Shown here piece by piece: positions 27,257 through 37,137 of a DNA stretch of 64,000 nucleotides (position 1 is the first letter of the stretch; each line of letters begins with the position of its first letter). This DNA is from Microvirga brassicacearum (GTDB taxonomy: Bacteria > Pseudomonadota > Alphaproteobacteria > Rhizobiales > Beijerinckiaceae), in assembly GCF_008757455.1 (NCBI RefSeq), contig NZ_VCMV01000013.1, forward strand, positions 509,237 through 573,236, written 5' to 3'. The position numbers and the translations under genes were made by a program. The notes beneath the pieces were generated by a model. It was given only the letters and a program-made list of their open reading frames with translations. It did not search any database and was not told the DNA's origin.

Positions 27257-28726
27257 ATGAAAAAACGCGTTCTGGTCGCGGAGTTCATGCACGAGACCAA
27301 CACCTTCAGCGTCCAGCTCGCCGACGAAGATGCGTTCCGTAATTCAAGCTATTACGCCGATGCGGATATCCGCCCGGCCTTCGAGGGCACGCGGACCTCG
27401 ATCGGTGCAGCTTTTGAGGCTGCGGCGAAATTCGGTTGGGACGTCGTGCACCCGTTGGCCGCGTCGGCAAACCCGTCCGGGCGCGTGACGGATGCGTGTT
27501 TCGAGGCGATGTCGAAGCTCATCCTGGATAGGTGCGACGGCGTCGATGGAATCCTGCTTCACCTTCATGGCTCGATGTCGACCCAGAGCCACGATGATGG
27601 CGAGGGCGAGCTGCTTCTGCGCATCCGGACGCGTGTCGGCGGCGGCGTTCCCATAATCGCCGTTCTCGATCTGCACGCGACCGTCACTCAGAAGATGGCC
27701 GACAACGCAAACGCGCTGATCTCTTATCGGACTTATCCCCATATCGACCAATATGAGCGGACGTGGCAGGCCGCTGAACTTCTCGAAAAGGCGATGGCCG
27801 GCACGGTGACGCCTCGGGTGGCGCTTGCGCGCCGTCCCATTCTGTATGCACTCGATGGTGGTCGGACAACATCGCCGCCGTTCATGGAGTTGCTGCGTCG
27901 CGGCGACCAGATTGAAACCGCCGGAGAGGCGCTCGTCGTCAGCGTGCAAGCGGGTTTCTCTTCCGCCGACGTTCATGACATCGGCCCGTCTGTGGCGGTG
28001 ACGGGAAACGACCATGCGTCGGCCCAGGCGATTGCCGAGGACCTCATGGATTATGCATGGGAGCAAAGGACGTTTTCGTCGATTCACTTCACACCCCTCG
28101 ACGAGGCGATCGCGAAGGCGAAAGCCGGCACGGGTGAGAAAAAACCGCTCGTCATCGCCGATTATTCGGACAATCCCGGCTCCGGCGCATACGGCGATGC
28201 AACGCGGCTTTTGAAAGCCGTGCTCGACGCGGATCTGCAGAATGTCGGCTTTCACGCCATCCGCGATGCGGAGGCCGTTCTCGAAGCGCAAGCCGCCGGG
28301 GTCGGGAACCGTGTGACGTTGAAACTCGGCGGCAAGGTCGACCCGACAATGGGGGGCGGCCCGCTCGAAATCACCGCGCATGTAGTGGCGATCACAGATG
28401 GCAGTTTCATTGCCTACGGCCCGATGGGCGGCGGCGCTCGTCGCAATTACGGATTGAGCGCGTTGTTGCGCGTCGGTGGCGTCGAGATCATCGTCATCAC
28501 TCATAATGGACAAGCTACCGACCTCGGGCAATTTACGTCCCTCGGTGTCGATCCGACCCGGAAGTCAACCATCATCGTGAAGTCGATGCAGCATTTCCGC
28601 GCCGCGTTCGAGCCGATCGCGCGGGACGTTCTCGAGGTCGATACGGGCGCGCTGTCGACCCGAAATTTCAAGGAACGTCCCTACAAGAAGATCCGGCGGC
28701 CGATCTGGCCTCTCGATCCGCTCTAA
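27257..28726 (+). CDS. M81 family metallopeptidase (MlrC/microcystinase C-like)
   Basis: A 489-residue zinc peptidase of family M81, known from MlrC, which cleaves linearised microcystin and other peptides. Metal-site features are HETNTFS near residue 11, LLHLHGSMST, VLDLHATVT and the SYRTYPHIDQYERT segment with its histidine. The C-terminal MlrC domain follows from about 300. There is no signal peptide, so it acts in the cytoplasm. The ATG at 27257 fits the family start, with a weak GGGAAAG site. It is the first gene of an operon with an amidohydrolase, a peptide ABC transporter and a deacylase. Many M81 proteins in such operons have unknown substrates. Confidence 0.88.
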   Translation: MKKRVLVAEFMHETNTFSVQLADEDAFRNSSYYADADIRPAFEGTRTSIGAAFEAAAKFGWDVVHPLAASANPSGRVTDACFEAMSKLILDRCDGVDGILLHLHGSMSTQSHDDGEGELLLRIRTRVGGGVPIIAVLDLHATVTQKMADNANALISYRTYPHIDQYERTWQAAELLEKAMAGTVTPRVALARRPILYALDGGRTTSPPFMELLRRGDQIETAGEALVVSVQAGFSSADVHDIGPSVAVTGNDHASAQAIAEDLMDYAWEQRTFSSIHFTPLDEAIAKAKAGTGEKKPLVIADYSDNPGSGAYGDATRLLKAVLDADLQNVGFHAIRDAEAVLEAQAAGVGNRVTLKLGGKVDPTMGGGPLEITAHVVAITDGSFIAYGPMGGGARRNYGLSALLRVGGVEIIVITHNGQATDLGQFTSLGVDPTRKSTIIVKSMQHFRAAFEPIARDVLEVDTGALSTRNFKERPYKKIRRPIWPLDPL

Positions 28727-28753
28727 AATTTGATGCAAGGCAGGAAAAATCTT

Positions 28754-30424
28754 ATGACTCATGGTGTTGACGGATCGCGCGAAAAGGACAGCTCGGCGTC
28801 CCCCAAGGCTGATCTCGTGTTGCGAAACGGCGCGATCTGGTGCGGTCGCAATGATGGCGTGGTGGAATCGGTCGCCATTTGGCAGGGCCGCATTCTTGCA
28901 ACCGGCCGCGACTCCGACATTGCGCCGCTGATCGGACGGTCGACACGCGTCATCGACCTTCAGGGCAAGTTCGCTACTCCCGGATTGAACGATGCACACC
29001 TGCATCTGGTCTCACTCGGTTTGACCATGAAGTGGGTCGATGCAAGCCCGAAGGCCGCCCCGACTCTTGCGGCGCTGATGGCGGGAATCAAGGCGCGGGC
29101 GCAGACGCTCCGCCCAGGGGAGTGGGTGCTGGCGCGAGGCTACGACCAGACGAAGCTTGATGTGCGGCGTCATCCCCTGCGCGAAGAACTCGATGAAGCC
29201 GCACCCGAAAATCCCGTGATGCTGGTGCGGGCATGCGGCCATGTCTCGATCTGCAACTCGCGCGCTTTGGACCTGGCCGGCATCGACGAGACATCTCCAA
29301 CGCCGCCGGGCGGTTTGATCGAGCAGCAGAACGGCAGGCTCACCGGCCTTCTGGCGGAGAATGCGCGCGCGCCCGTGTGGGCGGTCATCCCGCCGCCGAA
29401 TGAGGACGATCTCGTGGAAGGGATCGAGCGAGGCGGTCAGCACCTCCTGTCATATGGCATCACGAGTTGCATGGATGCCGCGGTCGGGCAGCGCGGTGGG
29501 TTCGGCGAAATCGCCGCCTATCATCGCGCGAAGCGCGACGGACGGCTCCCTGTCCGCACTTGGCTCGTGTTGCTCGGTGACCCCGAACGCAGCATTGTTC
29601 CGCAATGTTATGATGCGGGGCTGATTTCCGGAACCGGCGACGACATGTTGATGGTCGGAGCCGTCAAATTCTTTCTCGACGGCTCGGCTGGCGGACGCAC
29701 GGCGTGGATGTCAGAGCCTTATCTCGGCGACGACCGCACGACAGGCGTGCAAATGATGCCGGACGAGCAGATTAATGCTCTCGTAATGGATGCGCACGCG
29801 AAGGGATACCAACTTGCGTGCCACGCCATCGGCGATGCGGCGATCGAACAACTCATCGTCGCGTACGAGAAAGCTCTCGCGGCCCATCCCGATCCCGATC
29901 GACGGCACCGGGTCGAGCATTGCGGTTTCTCGACGCCGGAGCAGCATGAGCGCATGCTCAAGGCCGGCATCTATCCGTGTCCGCAGCAGGTGTTCATCTA
30001 TGATTTCGGCGATGCCTATGTGTCGGTGCTTGGTGAAGAACGGGCACTGAGCAGCTATCCGTTCAGGACCTGGATGGATCTCGGCCTAAAGCCTGCGACC
30101 GGCAGCGACGCGCCAGTCTGCCAGCCCAATCCGTTCCCTAATCTCTACACGATGGTGACCCGAAAGACCTGGAAGGGCACGGTCATGGACGCCGATGAGC
30201 GCGTTTCCATCGAAGAGGCGCTTCAGGCTTACACCGAATTTGGTGCCTTCTCGCAAAAGATGGAACACGTCAAGGGCCGGCTGGTACCCGGTCAACTCGC
30301 CGATATTGCGGTGTTCTCGCGGAACCTGCTCGAAGCCACGCCTGAAGACATCCTTGACAATACGCATTGCGATCTTACCATCCGCGGCGGTGTGATCGTT
30401 CACGATCGTCTTGGCGTCGCTTAA
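28754..30424 (+). CDS. Amidohydrolase (YtcJ-like, amidohydrolase family 3)
   Basis: A 556-residue amidohydrolase. The metal-binding HxH motif is NDAHLHLVSLG (about residues 78-88), further ligands come from YQLACHAIGDAAI and RRHRVEHCGFS, and the catalytic Asp region is TGSDAPVCQPNPF. The N-terminal beta-sandwich (LVLRNGAIWCGR) and its C-terminal continuation (GQLADIAVFSRN) are as in YtcJ-type enzymes. It hydrolyses C-N bonds of an unknown substrate. It lies 27 bases after the M81 gene, so the two are cotranscribed and probably act on the compound imported by the downstream ABC transporter. Confidence 0.9.
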   Translation: MTHGVDGSREKDSSASPKADLVLRNGAIWCGRNDGVVESVAIWQGRILATGRDSDIAPLIGRSTRVIDLQGKFATPGLNDAHLHLVSLGLTMKWVDASPKAAPTLAALMAGIKARAQTLRPGEWVLARGYDQTKLDVRRHPLREELDEAAPENPVMLVRACGHVSICNSRALDLAGIDETSPTPPGGLIEQQNGRLTGLLAENARAPVWAVIPPPNEDDLVEGIERGGQHLLSYGITSCMDAAVGQRGGFGEIAAYHRAKRDGRLPVRTWLVLLGDPERSIVPQCYDAGLISGTGDDMLMVGAVKFFLDGSAGGRTAWMSEPYLGDDRTTGVQMMPDEQINALVMDAHAKGYQLACHAIGDAAIEQLIVAYEKALAAHPDPDRRHRVEHCGFSTPEQHERMLKAGIYPCPQQVFIYDFGDAYVSVLGEERALSSYPFRTWMDLGLKPATGSDAPVCQPNPFPNLYTMVTRKTWKGTVMDADERVSIEEALQAYTEFGAFSQKMEHVKGRLVPGQLADIAVFSRNLLEATPEDILDNTHCDLTIRGGVIVHDRLGVA

Positions 30425-30542
30425 AAACAATCAGGGGACGCGCCTGGACACCTGACTGCACTCAACGACCGGAGTGGTCGAAATTTGCGGGCGGCTTTGA
30501 CGCCGACAGGCCCGTGAAAGCAAAAGCTTGGGAGGATCTATC

Positions 30543-32129
30543 GTGCTTAAGACATTCGCTATCGCCTCGGCACTCGCCCTCACAATGGGCGGAATTGCAG
30601 AAGCGCAGACGCCACGAAAGGGCGGGACGATCCGCCTGACCGCGCCGTATGGCTCGAGTTTCGCAAATCTCGACATCCATACGTCGAACCGCGCTCAGGA
30701 CGAGATCTACGCCAAGGCAATCCATCGCACGCTCTACAACTGGGATTCGGCCGCCAACAAGCCGGTGCTTGAGCTTGCGACGGGCGTGACGGCTTCCCCT
30801 GACGGGTTGGTCTACACGTTCAAGCTGCGCGACGATGCGATCTTCCATCACGGTCGCAAAATGACCGCCGACGACATCATCTGGACGTTCAACCGGCTCA
30901 TGGACGGTACGAAGGCTTATCCTGGAGCGCGCTATGTGCGCATCATCAAGGGTGCGGTCGATGTCGAGAAGGGGCAGGCAAAGACCATCTCGGGACTGAA
31001 GAAGATCGACGATACGACGCTCGAGATCACCCTGACCAGCAAGGTCGATCCCGGCTTCTATTTCCACGCGGCCATGACGTCGATCTATCCCGCCGACGAG
31101 GCGGTCAAGGAGTCGTTCAACAGCAAGCCGATCGGCCTCGGTCCTTATAAATTCCTCGAATACGTGCCCGGCTCGCGCCTTGTGGGCGAGCGCTGGGAGA
31201 AATTCTACAAGCCCGGCAAACCCTATGCCGACAAGGTATCGATCTCGATCATGGGCGAGGCGGCCGCTCGCGATGTGGCATTCCGCAACAAGGAAATCGA
31301 CACGTCCATCCTTGGTCCAGCGCAATACGTCGCCTATCAGGGTGACCCGGCGCTTTCCAAGGGTCTGCTCGAAGTCGCCGAGGTTTATACCCGCAACATG
31401 GGCATGAACCAGAACTTCAAGCCGTTCGCCGACAAGCGCGTGCGGCAGGCGATCAATCACGCGATCGATTCAGACCTGATCATCAAGCGTCTGGTCAAAG
31501 GCAAGGCCTATCGGGCCACGGGCTGGCTGCCGCTCTCCTCGCCCGCCTACGACAAGAACCTGAAGCCCTACGCGTACGATCCCGAGAAGGCCAAGAAGTT
31601 GTTGGCTGAGGCCGGATACGCGGACGGATTCGAGTTCGAATGGACCGCGACTTCCAACGAGAGCTGGGGCATCCCCATCGTCGAAGCGGTCATCCCGATG
31701 CTCGAGAAGGTCGGCATCAAGGTCAAGATCAAGCCGGTTGAAGGCACGGTCTTGTCGGAAGTCGTCAGCAAGGGCGAATACCAGGCTTACATCTGGTCGA
31801 ACACCTCCGGGCCCGACCCGTTGGAGGCTCTGAAATGCTTCCATTCGGCCACGCCGCAATCCGCCTGCAACTACACCGCATTTAAAAACGCGAATCTGGA
31901 CAAGGTTCTGGACGAAGCGGCCGCAAGCGAAGGCGAGAAGCGGATCGAGCTCCTGAAGAAGGCAAACGCCATCGTTCAGGAAGAAGCTCCGGTGTGGTTC
32001 TTCAACTACAACAAGGCCGTCATGGCCTACCAGCCCTGGCTCAAGGGCTTGCAGCCGAACGCTACCGAACTCGCGATCCAGTATCCTGAGGAGCTGTGGG
32101 TCGAAGAGTCTTCGCCGGCGGCAAAATAA
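30543..32129 (+). CDS. Peptide/nickel-type ABC transporter substrate-binding protein
   Basis: A 528-residue periplasmic protein of solute-binding family 5 (DppA/OppA-like). It starts with a signal peptide (MLKTFAIASALALTMGGIAEA, cleavage after about 21), followed by GGTIRLTAP, the family signature FKLRDDAIFHHGRKMTADDI, and the C-terminal YNPEELWV-type end. The GTG at 30543 is chosen because GGGAGG at 30530-30535 is 7 bases upstream. It delivers peptides or related compounds to the permeases encoded next. Specificity is unknown. Confidence 0.92.
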   Translation: MLKTFAIASALALTMGGIAEAQTPRKGGTIRLTAPYGSSFANLDIHTSNRAQDEIYAKAIHRTLYNWDSAANKPVLELATGVTASPDGLVYTFKLRDDAIFHHGRKMTADDIIWTFNRLMDGTKAYPGARYVRIIKGAVDVEKGQAKTISGLKKIDDTTLEITLTSKVDPGFYFHAAMTSIYPADEAVKESFNSKPIGLGPYKFLEYVPGSRLVGERWEKFYKPGKPYADKVSISIMGEAAARDVAFRNKEIDTSILGPAQYVAYQGDPALSKGLLEVAEVYTRNMGMNQNFKPFADKRVRQAINHAIDSDLIIKRLVKGKAYRATGWLPLSSPAYDKNLKPYAYDPEKAKKLLAEAGYADGFEFEWTATSNESWGIPIVEAVIPMLEKVGIKVKIKPVEGTVLSEVVSKGEYQAYIWSNTSGPDPLEALKCFHSATPQSACNYTAFKNANLDKVLDEAAASEGEKRIELLKKANAIVQEEAPVWFFNYNKAVMAYQPWLKGLQPNATELAIQYPEELWVEESSPAAK

Positions 32130-32217
32130 GCCAAGGACCGAGCGACAGCTCAGGCGGACAGGCAGATCCTGGCATCCGGAGAGGAATTCTCCAGGATGTC
32201 AGGATCGGGAGTGATGA

Positions 32218-33153
32218 ATGCTGTCTTTTATCGTGCGGCGCTTGCTGCAGACCATACCGATCATTCTTGCTGTAGCGTTGCTGATCTTCGTGATGTTCAG
32301 CGTCATTCCGGGCACCTTCGCGTCCAGCATGGGCGATGATGGGCGCGGAATGCTGGACGCGCAGGTCATGGAGCGCATGAACAAGGAATTCGGCCTCGCC
32401 GATCCGGTCTATGTGCGCTTTGGCAAGTACATTGCTCAACTTGCGCAGCTCGACCTCGGCATGTCGTTTCGCACACGGCAACCGGTTTCGTCGGTTTTGG
32501 CGGATCGGATGTGGCCGACCTTGCAGCTCTCTTTTGCCGCCATGATGTTCTCGATCGTCATCGGTGTTCCGCTCGGCTTCATCGCCGCGTTGAGGCCCGG
32601 CTCCATCATCGATACGGTGTCGATGGTCGGCGCGGTATCAGGGCTGTCGGTGCCGAAGTTCTGGCTCGGGCTGCTGATGATGTACTTCTTCGCGCTTCAG
32701 CTCGGATGGTTGCCGAGCTTCGGATATGGGGACGGAGGATTGCGCTACCTGACTCTGCCCGCTGTCGCGCTCGGCGTCGCGCCGTTGGCTTTGCTGGCGC
32801 GGACGACGCGCGCGGCCGTTCTCGAAATCATGAATGCCGATTTTGTCCGCACGGCCCGTTCCAAGGGCATGAGCGAGTGGCGCGTCGTGCAATGGCATCT
32901 TGCACGCAATGCGCTCGTCATCGTGCTGACCACGATCGGATTGCAATTCGGCACGGTGATCGGGCAGGCGGTGGTGATCGAGAAGCTATTTGCCTGGCCC
33001 GGGCTCGGTTCGCTCCTCGTCGACAGCGTAACCCTGCGCGATATTCCGGTCGTCCAAGGTGCGATTCTTTTGATCGTGATGTTCTTCCTTCTCGTCAACA
33101 CGCTCGTCGATGTCCTTTGCGCCATCATCGATCCGCGCATCAAATACACCTGA
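32218..33153 (+). CDS. Peptide ABC transporter permease, DppB type
   Basis: A 311-residue inner-membrane permease. It begins MLSFIVRRLLQTIPIILAVA, the usual start of the DppB/OppB family, has about six membrane helices, and shows the EAA loop (MSEWRVVQWHLARNALVIV) that contacts the ATPases. The GRxE-type IEKLFAWPGLGSLLVDSV motif near the end is also typical. It is the first permease of the operon, 88 bases after the binding protein, and forms a heterodimer with the next gene product. Confidence 0.94.
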   Translation: MLSFIVRRLLQTIPIILAVALLIFVMFSVIPGTFASSMGDDGRGMLDAQVMERMNKEFGLADPVYVRFGKYIAQLAQLDLGMSFRTRQPVSSVLADRMWPTLQLSFAAMMFSIVIGVPLGFIAALRPGSIIDTVSMVGAVSGLSVPKFWLGLLMMYFFALQLGWLPSFGYGDGGLRYLTLPAVALGVAPLALLARTTRAAVLEIMNADFVRTARSKGMSEWRVVQWHLARNALVIVLTTIGLQFGTVIGQAVVIEKLFAWPGLGSLLVDSVTLRDIPVVQGAILLIVMFFLLVNTLVDVLCAIIDPRIKYT

Positions 33154-33160
33154 GGACACC

Positions 33161-33982
33161 ATGAAGATCAGAGCCAATTTGCTGATCGGCGGTGTGCTGT
33201 TTGCAACCGTCATCCTTGCGGGAATTCTGGCGCCCCTGCTTGCTCATACCGATCCGGTGATGGACGCCAACCTGATGTTCGCAGAGGAACCGCCCGGCGG
33301 AGAATTCTGGTTCGGGACCGACGCCCAGGGTCGTGATATCTACAGTCGCGTTCTTTACGGCGCGCGCATTTCGCTGACCGTCGGCATCGTCTCGCAGCTC
33401 ATCAACACGGTCATCGGCGTCTGCCTCGGGCTTTCGGCCGGCTACTGGGGCGGTTGGTGGGACGATTTCGTCAACGGCCTGACGAACCTGATGCTTGCCA
33501 TTCCGTCATTGATTTTCGCGCTCGCCATCATGGCGATTCTCACGCCGGGCTTGACCAGCCTGCTTATCGCGCTCGGGCTTACCAACTGGTCGTTCACCTG
33601 TCGTCTCGCACGTGCCTCGGCCTTGTCGCTCAAGAGCCAGGGCTATGTGCAGGCTGCGAAAGTGCTGGGTTACGGTGATATCCGCATCATGCTGACGCAG
33701 CTTCTGCCCAACATGCTCGGCCCGATCATCGTCATCGGGACGCTCGGGATGGGCGGCGCCGTCCTTGCGGAAGCATCGCTGTCGTTCCTTGGACTCGGCA
33801 TCCGGCCTCCTTTTCCGAGCTGGGGCAGCATGCTGTCCGATGCGCGCGACCAGATCACCACCGCTCCGTGGATTTCGGTTTTTCCGGGTCTTGCAATCTT
33901 CATGACTGTGCTGGGCCTGAACCTTCTGGGTGACGGCTTGCGCGACATTCTCGACCCGCAATCGCGGACGCGTCGCGCATGA
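33161..33982 (+). CDS. Peptide ABC transporter permease, DppC type
   Basis: A 273-residue permease of the DppC/OppC family. After the first helix (LLIGGVLFATVILAGILAPL) comes the family phrase FWFGTDAQGRDIYSRVLYGA, then the EAA loop around VQAAKVLGYGDIRIMLTQLL and the closing SFLGLGIRPPFPSWGSML. The ATG follows GAGGACACC, 7 bases after the DppB-type stop. Its stop overlaps the ATG of the first ATPase (ATGA). It pairs with the DppB-type subunit. Confidence 0.94.
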   Translation: MKIRANLLIGGVLFATVILAGILAPLLAHTDPVMDANLMFAEEPPGGEFWFGTDAQGRDIYSRVLYGARISLTVGIVSQLINTVIGVCLGLSAGYWGGWWDDFVNGLTNLMLAIPSLIFALAIMAILTPGLTSLLIALGLTNWSFTCRLARASALSLKSQGYVQAAKVLGYGDIRIMLTQLLPNMLGPIIVIGTLGMGGAVLAEASLSFLGLGIRPPFPSWGSMLSDARDQITTAPWISVFPGLAIFMTVLGLNLLGDGLRDILDPQSRTRRA

Positions 33983-34959
33983 GCCAAAAACCACTCCTCG
34001 AAGTCGAGAACCTCCGGATCGATCTTTCGATCGGCGATACGAAATTTCCAGCAGTGCAGGACGTTTCGTTCACCATCGGACGCGGCGAGACGCTTGGTCT
34101 CGTCGGCGAATCCGGTTGCGGCAAGAGCATTACGGCTCTCGCACTGATCGGCCTTTTGCGTCATCCTCTCAGCATCGGCGGCGGCATCATCCGCTTCGAC
34201 GGTCGCGAGATCCAATCCTTGTCGCCGGCGCAGATGCGTCAATTGCGCGGCGATCGGATTTCGATGATTTTTCAGGAGCCGATGACGGCGCTCAATCCGC
34301 TCTCGCCGGTCGGTCGGCAGATTGCCGAGATGTTCGTGCTGCACAAGGGCGCAAGCTGGAGAGATGCCGAGCGCCAAGCGGTCGAGGCGCTTGCCAGCGT
34401 TCGCGTGCCGGCGCCGGAAAGGCGCGTCAAGGATTACCCGCATCAGCTGTCGGGCGGCATGCGCCAGCGTGTGATGATCGCCATTGCACTTGCGTGCAGT
34501 CCGGATCTGTTGCTGGCCGACGAGCCGACAACCGCGCTTGATGTGACCGTGCAGGCGGAGATTCTCGACCTTATCCGAGATTTGTGCGCAGAACGGGGCA
34601 CAGCCGTGCTGATGATCAGCCACGATCTCGGCCTGATCGCCAATATGTGCCGACGGGTCGGTGTCATGTATGCGGGACGGATCGTGGAGGAACGCGCGGC
34701 CGAAGACGTATTTCGTGCGCCGAGCCATCCCTACACCAGCGGCTTGGTGGCCTCCCTGCCGCTGTTGGGAGCCCGCGCGCGCCAAGGCCGTCATCGCTTG
34801 ATGGAGATTGCCGGCGTCGTGCCGCCGGTCGCGGCCTTCCCCGCGGGATGCCGCTTTCATCCGCGCTGCCGCGCATCAACGGAGATCTGTGTCGCCGCCG
34901 ATCCGGAGGTGACGTTGCTCCCCAACGGCGGATCCGTGAGGTGCCATCATCATGAATGA
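33979..34959 (+). CDS. Peptide ABC transporter ATP-binding protein, DppD type
   Basis: A 326-residue ATPase. Walker A is GESGCGKSITALAL (about residues 38-51), signature LSGGMRQRVMIAIAL, Walker B LLLADEPTTALD, and the H-loop ISHDLGLIAN. The C-terminal oligopeptide-transporter extension includes AGCRFHPRCRAS, whose cysteines hold an Fe-S cluster in some relatives. It overlaps the DppC-type gene by ATGA and the next ATPase by 8 bases. It powers import together with the DppF-type subunit. Confidence 0.95.
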   Translation: MSQKPLLEVENLRIDLSIGDTKFPAVQDVSFTIGRGETLGLVGESGCGKSITALALIGLLRHPLSIGGGIIRFDGREIQSLSPAQMRQLRGDRISMIFQEPMTALNPLSPVGRQIAEMFVLHKGASWRDAERQAVEALASVRVPAPERRVKDYPHQLSGGMRQRVMIAIALACSPDLLLADEPTTALDVTVQAEILDLIRDLCAERGTAVLMISHDLGLIANMCRRVGVMYAGRIVEERAAEDVFRAPSHPYTSGLVASLPLLGARARQGRHRLMEIAGVVPPVAAFPAGCRFHPRCRASTEICVAADPEVTLLPNGGSVRCHHHE

Positions 34960-35938
34960 GACGCACGGCGATACGATCATGCGGGTCGAGAATCTGGCCG
35001 TTCACTTTCCCATGGGCGGCGGTCTCTTTGGCGGCCAACGCCGATGGCTGCACGCGGTGGATGGTGTCGATCTTGAGCTCAAACGCGGCGAGTGCCTTGG
35101 CCTCGTGGGCGAATCCGGGTGCGGAAAATCGACGCTCGCGCTTTCGCTTCTCGGTCTTCAGGCGCCCACGCGCGGGCGCATCATCCTCGACGGACACGAT
35201 GTCAGCGGAAGTGCCGGCAAGGACCGCAAGGATCGTGCCCGGTTCGCTCAAATGGTCTTTCAGGACCCTTATTCGTCGCTCAATCCGCGCCAGACCGTGC
35301 GTACGACCCTGGAAGCGCCGCTCCGCCTCCACGGTGTCACGAGCCGGAGCGAGATCGATGATCGCATTGCAGATGTCCTGAAGCATGTGGGATTGCGGAC
35401 CGACCAAGCGGAGCGTTTTCCGCACGAATTTTCCGGCGGCCAGCGCCAGCGCATCGGCATTGCGCGCGCGCTCATCCTGCGGCCCAAGATCATCATTCTC
35501 GATGAGCCGGTCTCCGCGCTCGACGTGTCGATCCGGGCCCAAATCATCAACCTGCTGCTTGAACTCAAGGAAACCCTCGGCCTTTCCTACGTGATGATCA
35601 GCCACGATCTCGGCGTGGTCGAGCACATGAGCGATCGCGTGGCGGTGATGTATCTCGGGCGCATCGTCGAGACCGGCGGCTGGGAAACCATCTTCACGAA
35701 TCCGCAGCATCCCTATACGCGGGCGCTGATCGCGGCGATCCCGGATCCGTTCTCGCGCACGACGGGCGTCAAGATCACCGGCGAGATACCCAACCCGTTG
35801 AATCCGCCGACCGGATGCGGGTTCCATCCCCGTTGTCCAGAGGCTCGCGATATCTGCCGCATTCCTCCGGCCCCGCTTCTCGAGGCCATCGCCGAGGATC
35901 ATCTCGTCCGCTGTCGCCGTGTCGGCGAGTTTGCCTGA
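34952..35938 (+). CDS. Peptide ABC transporter ATP-binding protein, DppF type
   Basis: A 328-residue ATPase that completes the transporter. Walker A GESGCGKSTLALSLLG (about residues 53-68), signature FSGGQRQRIGIARAL, Walker B IIILDEPVSALD, H-loop ISHDLGVVEH and the C-terminal GCGFHPRCPEARDIC are visible. The start ATG overlaps the preceding gene by 8 bases. It is followed 45 bases later by the AstE/AspA-like deacylase, which probably belongs to the same transcript. Confidence 0.95.
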   Translation: MNETHGDTIMRVENLAVHFPMGGGLFGGQRRWLHAVDGVDLELKRGECLGLVGESGCGKSTLALSLLGLQAPTRGRIILDGHDVSGSAGKDRKDRARFAQMVFQDPYSSLNPRQTVRTTLEAPLRLHGVTSRSEIDDRIADVLKHVGLRTDQAERFPHEFSGGQRQRIGIARALILRPKIIILDEPVSALDVSIRAQIINLLLELKETLGLSYVMISHDLGVVEHMSDRVAVMYLGRIVETGGWETIFTNPQHPYTRALIAAIPDPFSRTTGVKITGEIPNPLNPPTGCGFHPRCPEARDICRIPPAPLLEAIAEDHLVRCRRVGEFA

Positions 35939-35983
35939 GAGCCGGCGTAACGTTCAAATTCACCTTTCAGGAAGTTGCCAAAG

Positions 35984-36943
35984 ATGATCGATGTTCAGAC
36001 AAACGTCGAAGGCCCGCTCGAGACCATACGCTTCGCGGGTCTCAATCGAGGACCGAAGCTCATTGTCATGGGCGCCGTTCACGGCAACGAGACCTGCGGC
36101 CCGAACGCCATCCTCCGCGCCATCGCGGATTGCCGCTCCGGTCGTTTGCCGATCCGGCGCGGGCAGGTGACATTCGTTCCTGTTGCGAACCTCAAGGCTT
36201 ATCATCAGGCCACGCGCGAGGGCGATCGCAATCTCAATCGTGATCTGCGCGAGAAGACGATACCGCACGATTACGAGGACCGGATCGGTAATCTCATCTG
36301 TCCAATGCTGCGCGAGCATGAAGTGCTGCTCGATATCCATTCCTTCAGCGGCGAGGGAGTTCCGTTTATCTTCGCCGGGCCGCTCGACAACAACGGCAGC
36401 GTCGAACCATTTCGCTTTGCCAAAGCGGAGGGGGAGTTCGCCGCGAGGCTTGGCACGAGCGTGGTCATCCATGGCTGGCTCGACGTGTACGGCCGCTTTC
36501 TCCACGAACGTGCGCGCCTCGGCTTTTCCAACCGGACGATCTCGGAAGGTGTGGGGACGACCGAATATATGCGCTTCTCGGGCGGGTACGGCGTCACCCT
36601 CGAATGCGGCGCGCATGACGACCCTGAATCGGCCGAAGTGGGATACGTGGCGATCGTGAACGCGCTCGCGCATCTCCGCCTGATCGATGCCGCGCCACCA
36701 CCGGTGGCGATGAAAACGGCCATTCAGATCGTCGACATGTTTGTTTGCCAGGCCGAGGGAGATCGTATCGAGGGCGCGTGGAAGACGGGCGACCCGGTGG
36801 CGGCAGGTCAGGTCATCGCGCGCCGCGCGAACGGCGACGCAGTGACGGCGCCTGGCGCTGGATACATCGTGTTCCCGAACCGGACCGCCAAGCCAGGCGA
36901 TGGATTATGTTACTTCGGCGTCGCCAGCCGCCGGGTCTTCTAA
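35984..36943 (+). CDS. Succinylglutamate desuccinylase/aspartoacylase family zinc hydrolase
   Basis: A 319-residue member of the M14-like AstE/AspA family, which removes acyl groups from N-acylated amino acids or acts on related amides. Zinc-binding HxxE is in VMGAVHGNETCGPNAI (about residues 29-44) and the third ligand region is LLDIHSFSGEG (about 113-123); the conserved NRDLR segment also appears. The C-terminal 80 residues form a beta-rich domain (APGAGYIVFPN). The ATG at 35984 has AGGAAG 9 bases upstream. It is the last gene of the M81-amidohydrolase-ABC operon and suggests that the imported compound carries an acylated amino group. Confidence 0.88.
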   Translation: MIDVQTNVEGPLETIRFAGLNRGPKLIVMGAVHGNETCGPNAILRAIADCRSGRLPIRRGQVTFVPVANLKAYHQATREGDRNLNRDLREKTIPHDYEDRIGNLICPMLREHEVLLDIHSFSGEGVPFIFAGPLDNNGSVEPFRFAKAEGEFAARLGTSVVIHGWLDVYGRFLHERARLGFSNRTISEGVGTTEYMRFSGGYGVTLECGAHDDPESAEVGYVAIVNALAHLRLIDAAPPPVAMKTAIQIVDMFVCQAEGDRIEGAWKTGDPVAAGQVIARRANGDAVTAPGAGYIVFPNRTAKPGDGLCYFGVASRRVF

Positions 36944-37137
36944 GCGGCAAATCCGGGAACTCGGCCGAGAGGGCGGACCAGAGGCCGCTTTTCAGGTGAT
37001 CCTGGACGGTCCAGCTTGTCGATGCGCCGAAACCCACAAGACATCACTTTAAGATTGATGAAGAAAGCCCAAAGTCGTAGGGCTATCGCAACAATTGGCA
37101 TTCTTGCCGATCGCAATGCTTACGACAAAGGAACGAC

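Noticed and set aside
36956..36980. EcfG promoter before the DUF6481 gene
   Set aside because: GGAAC at 36956 has no CGTT at 16 or 17 bases.
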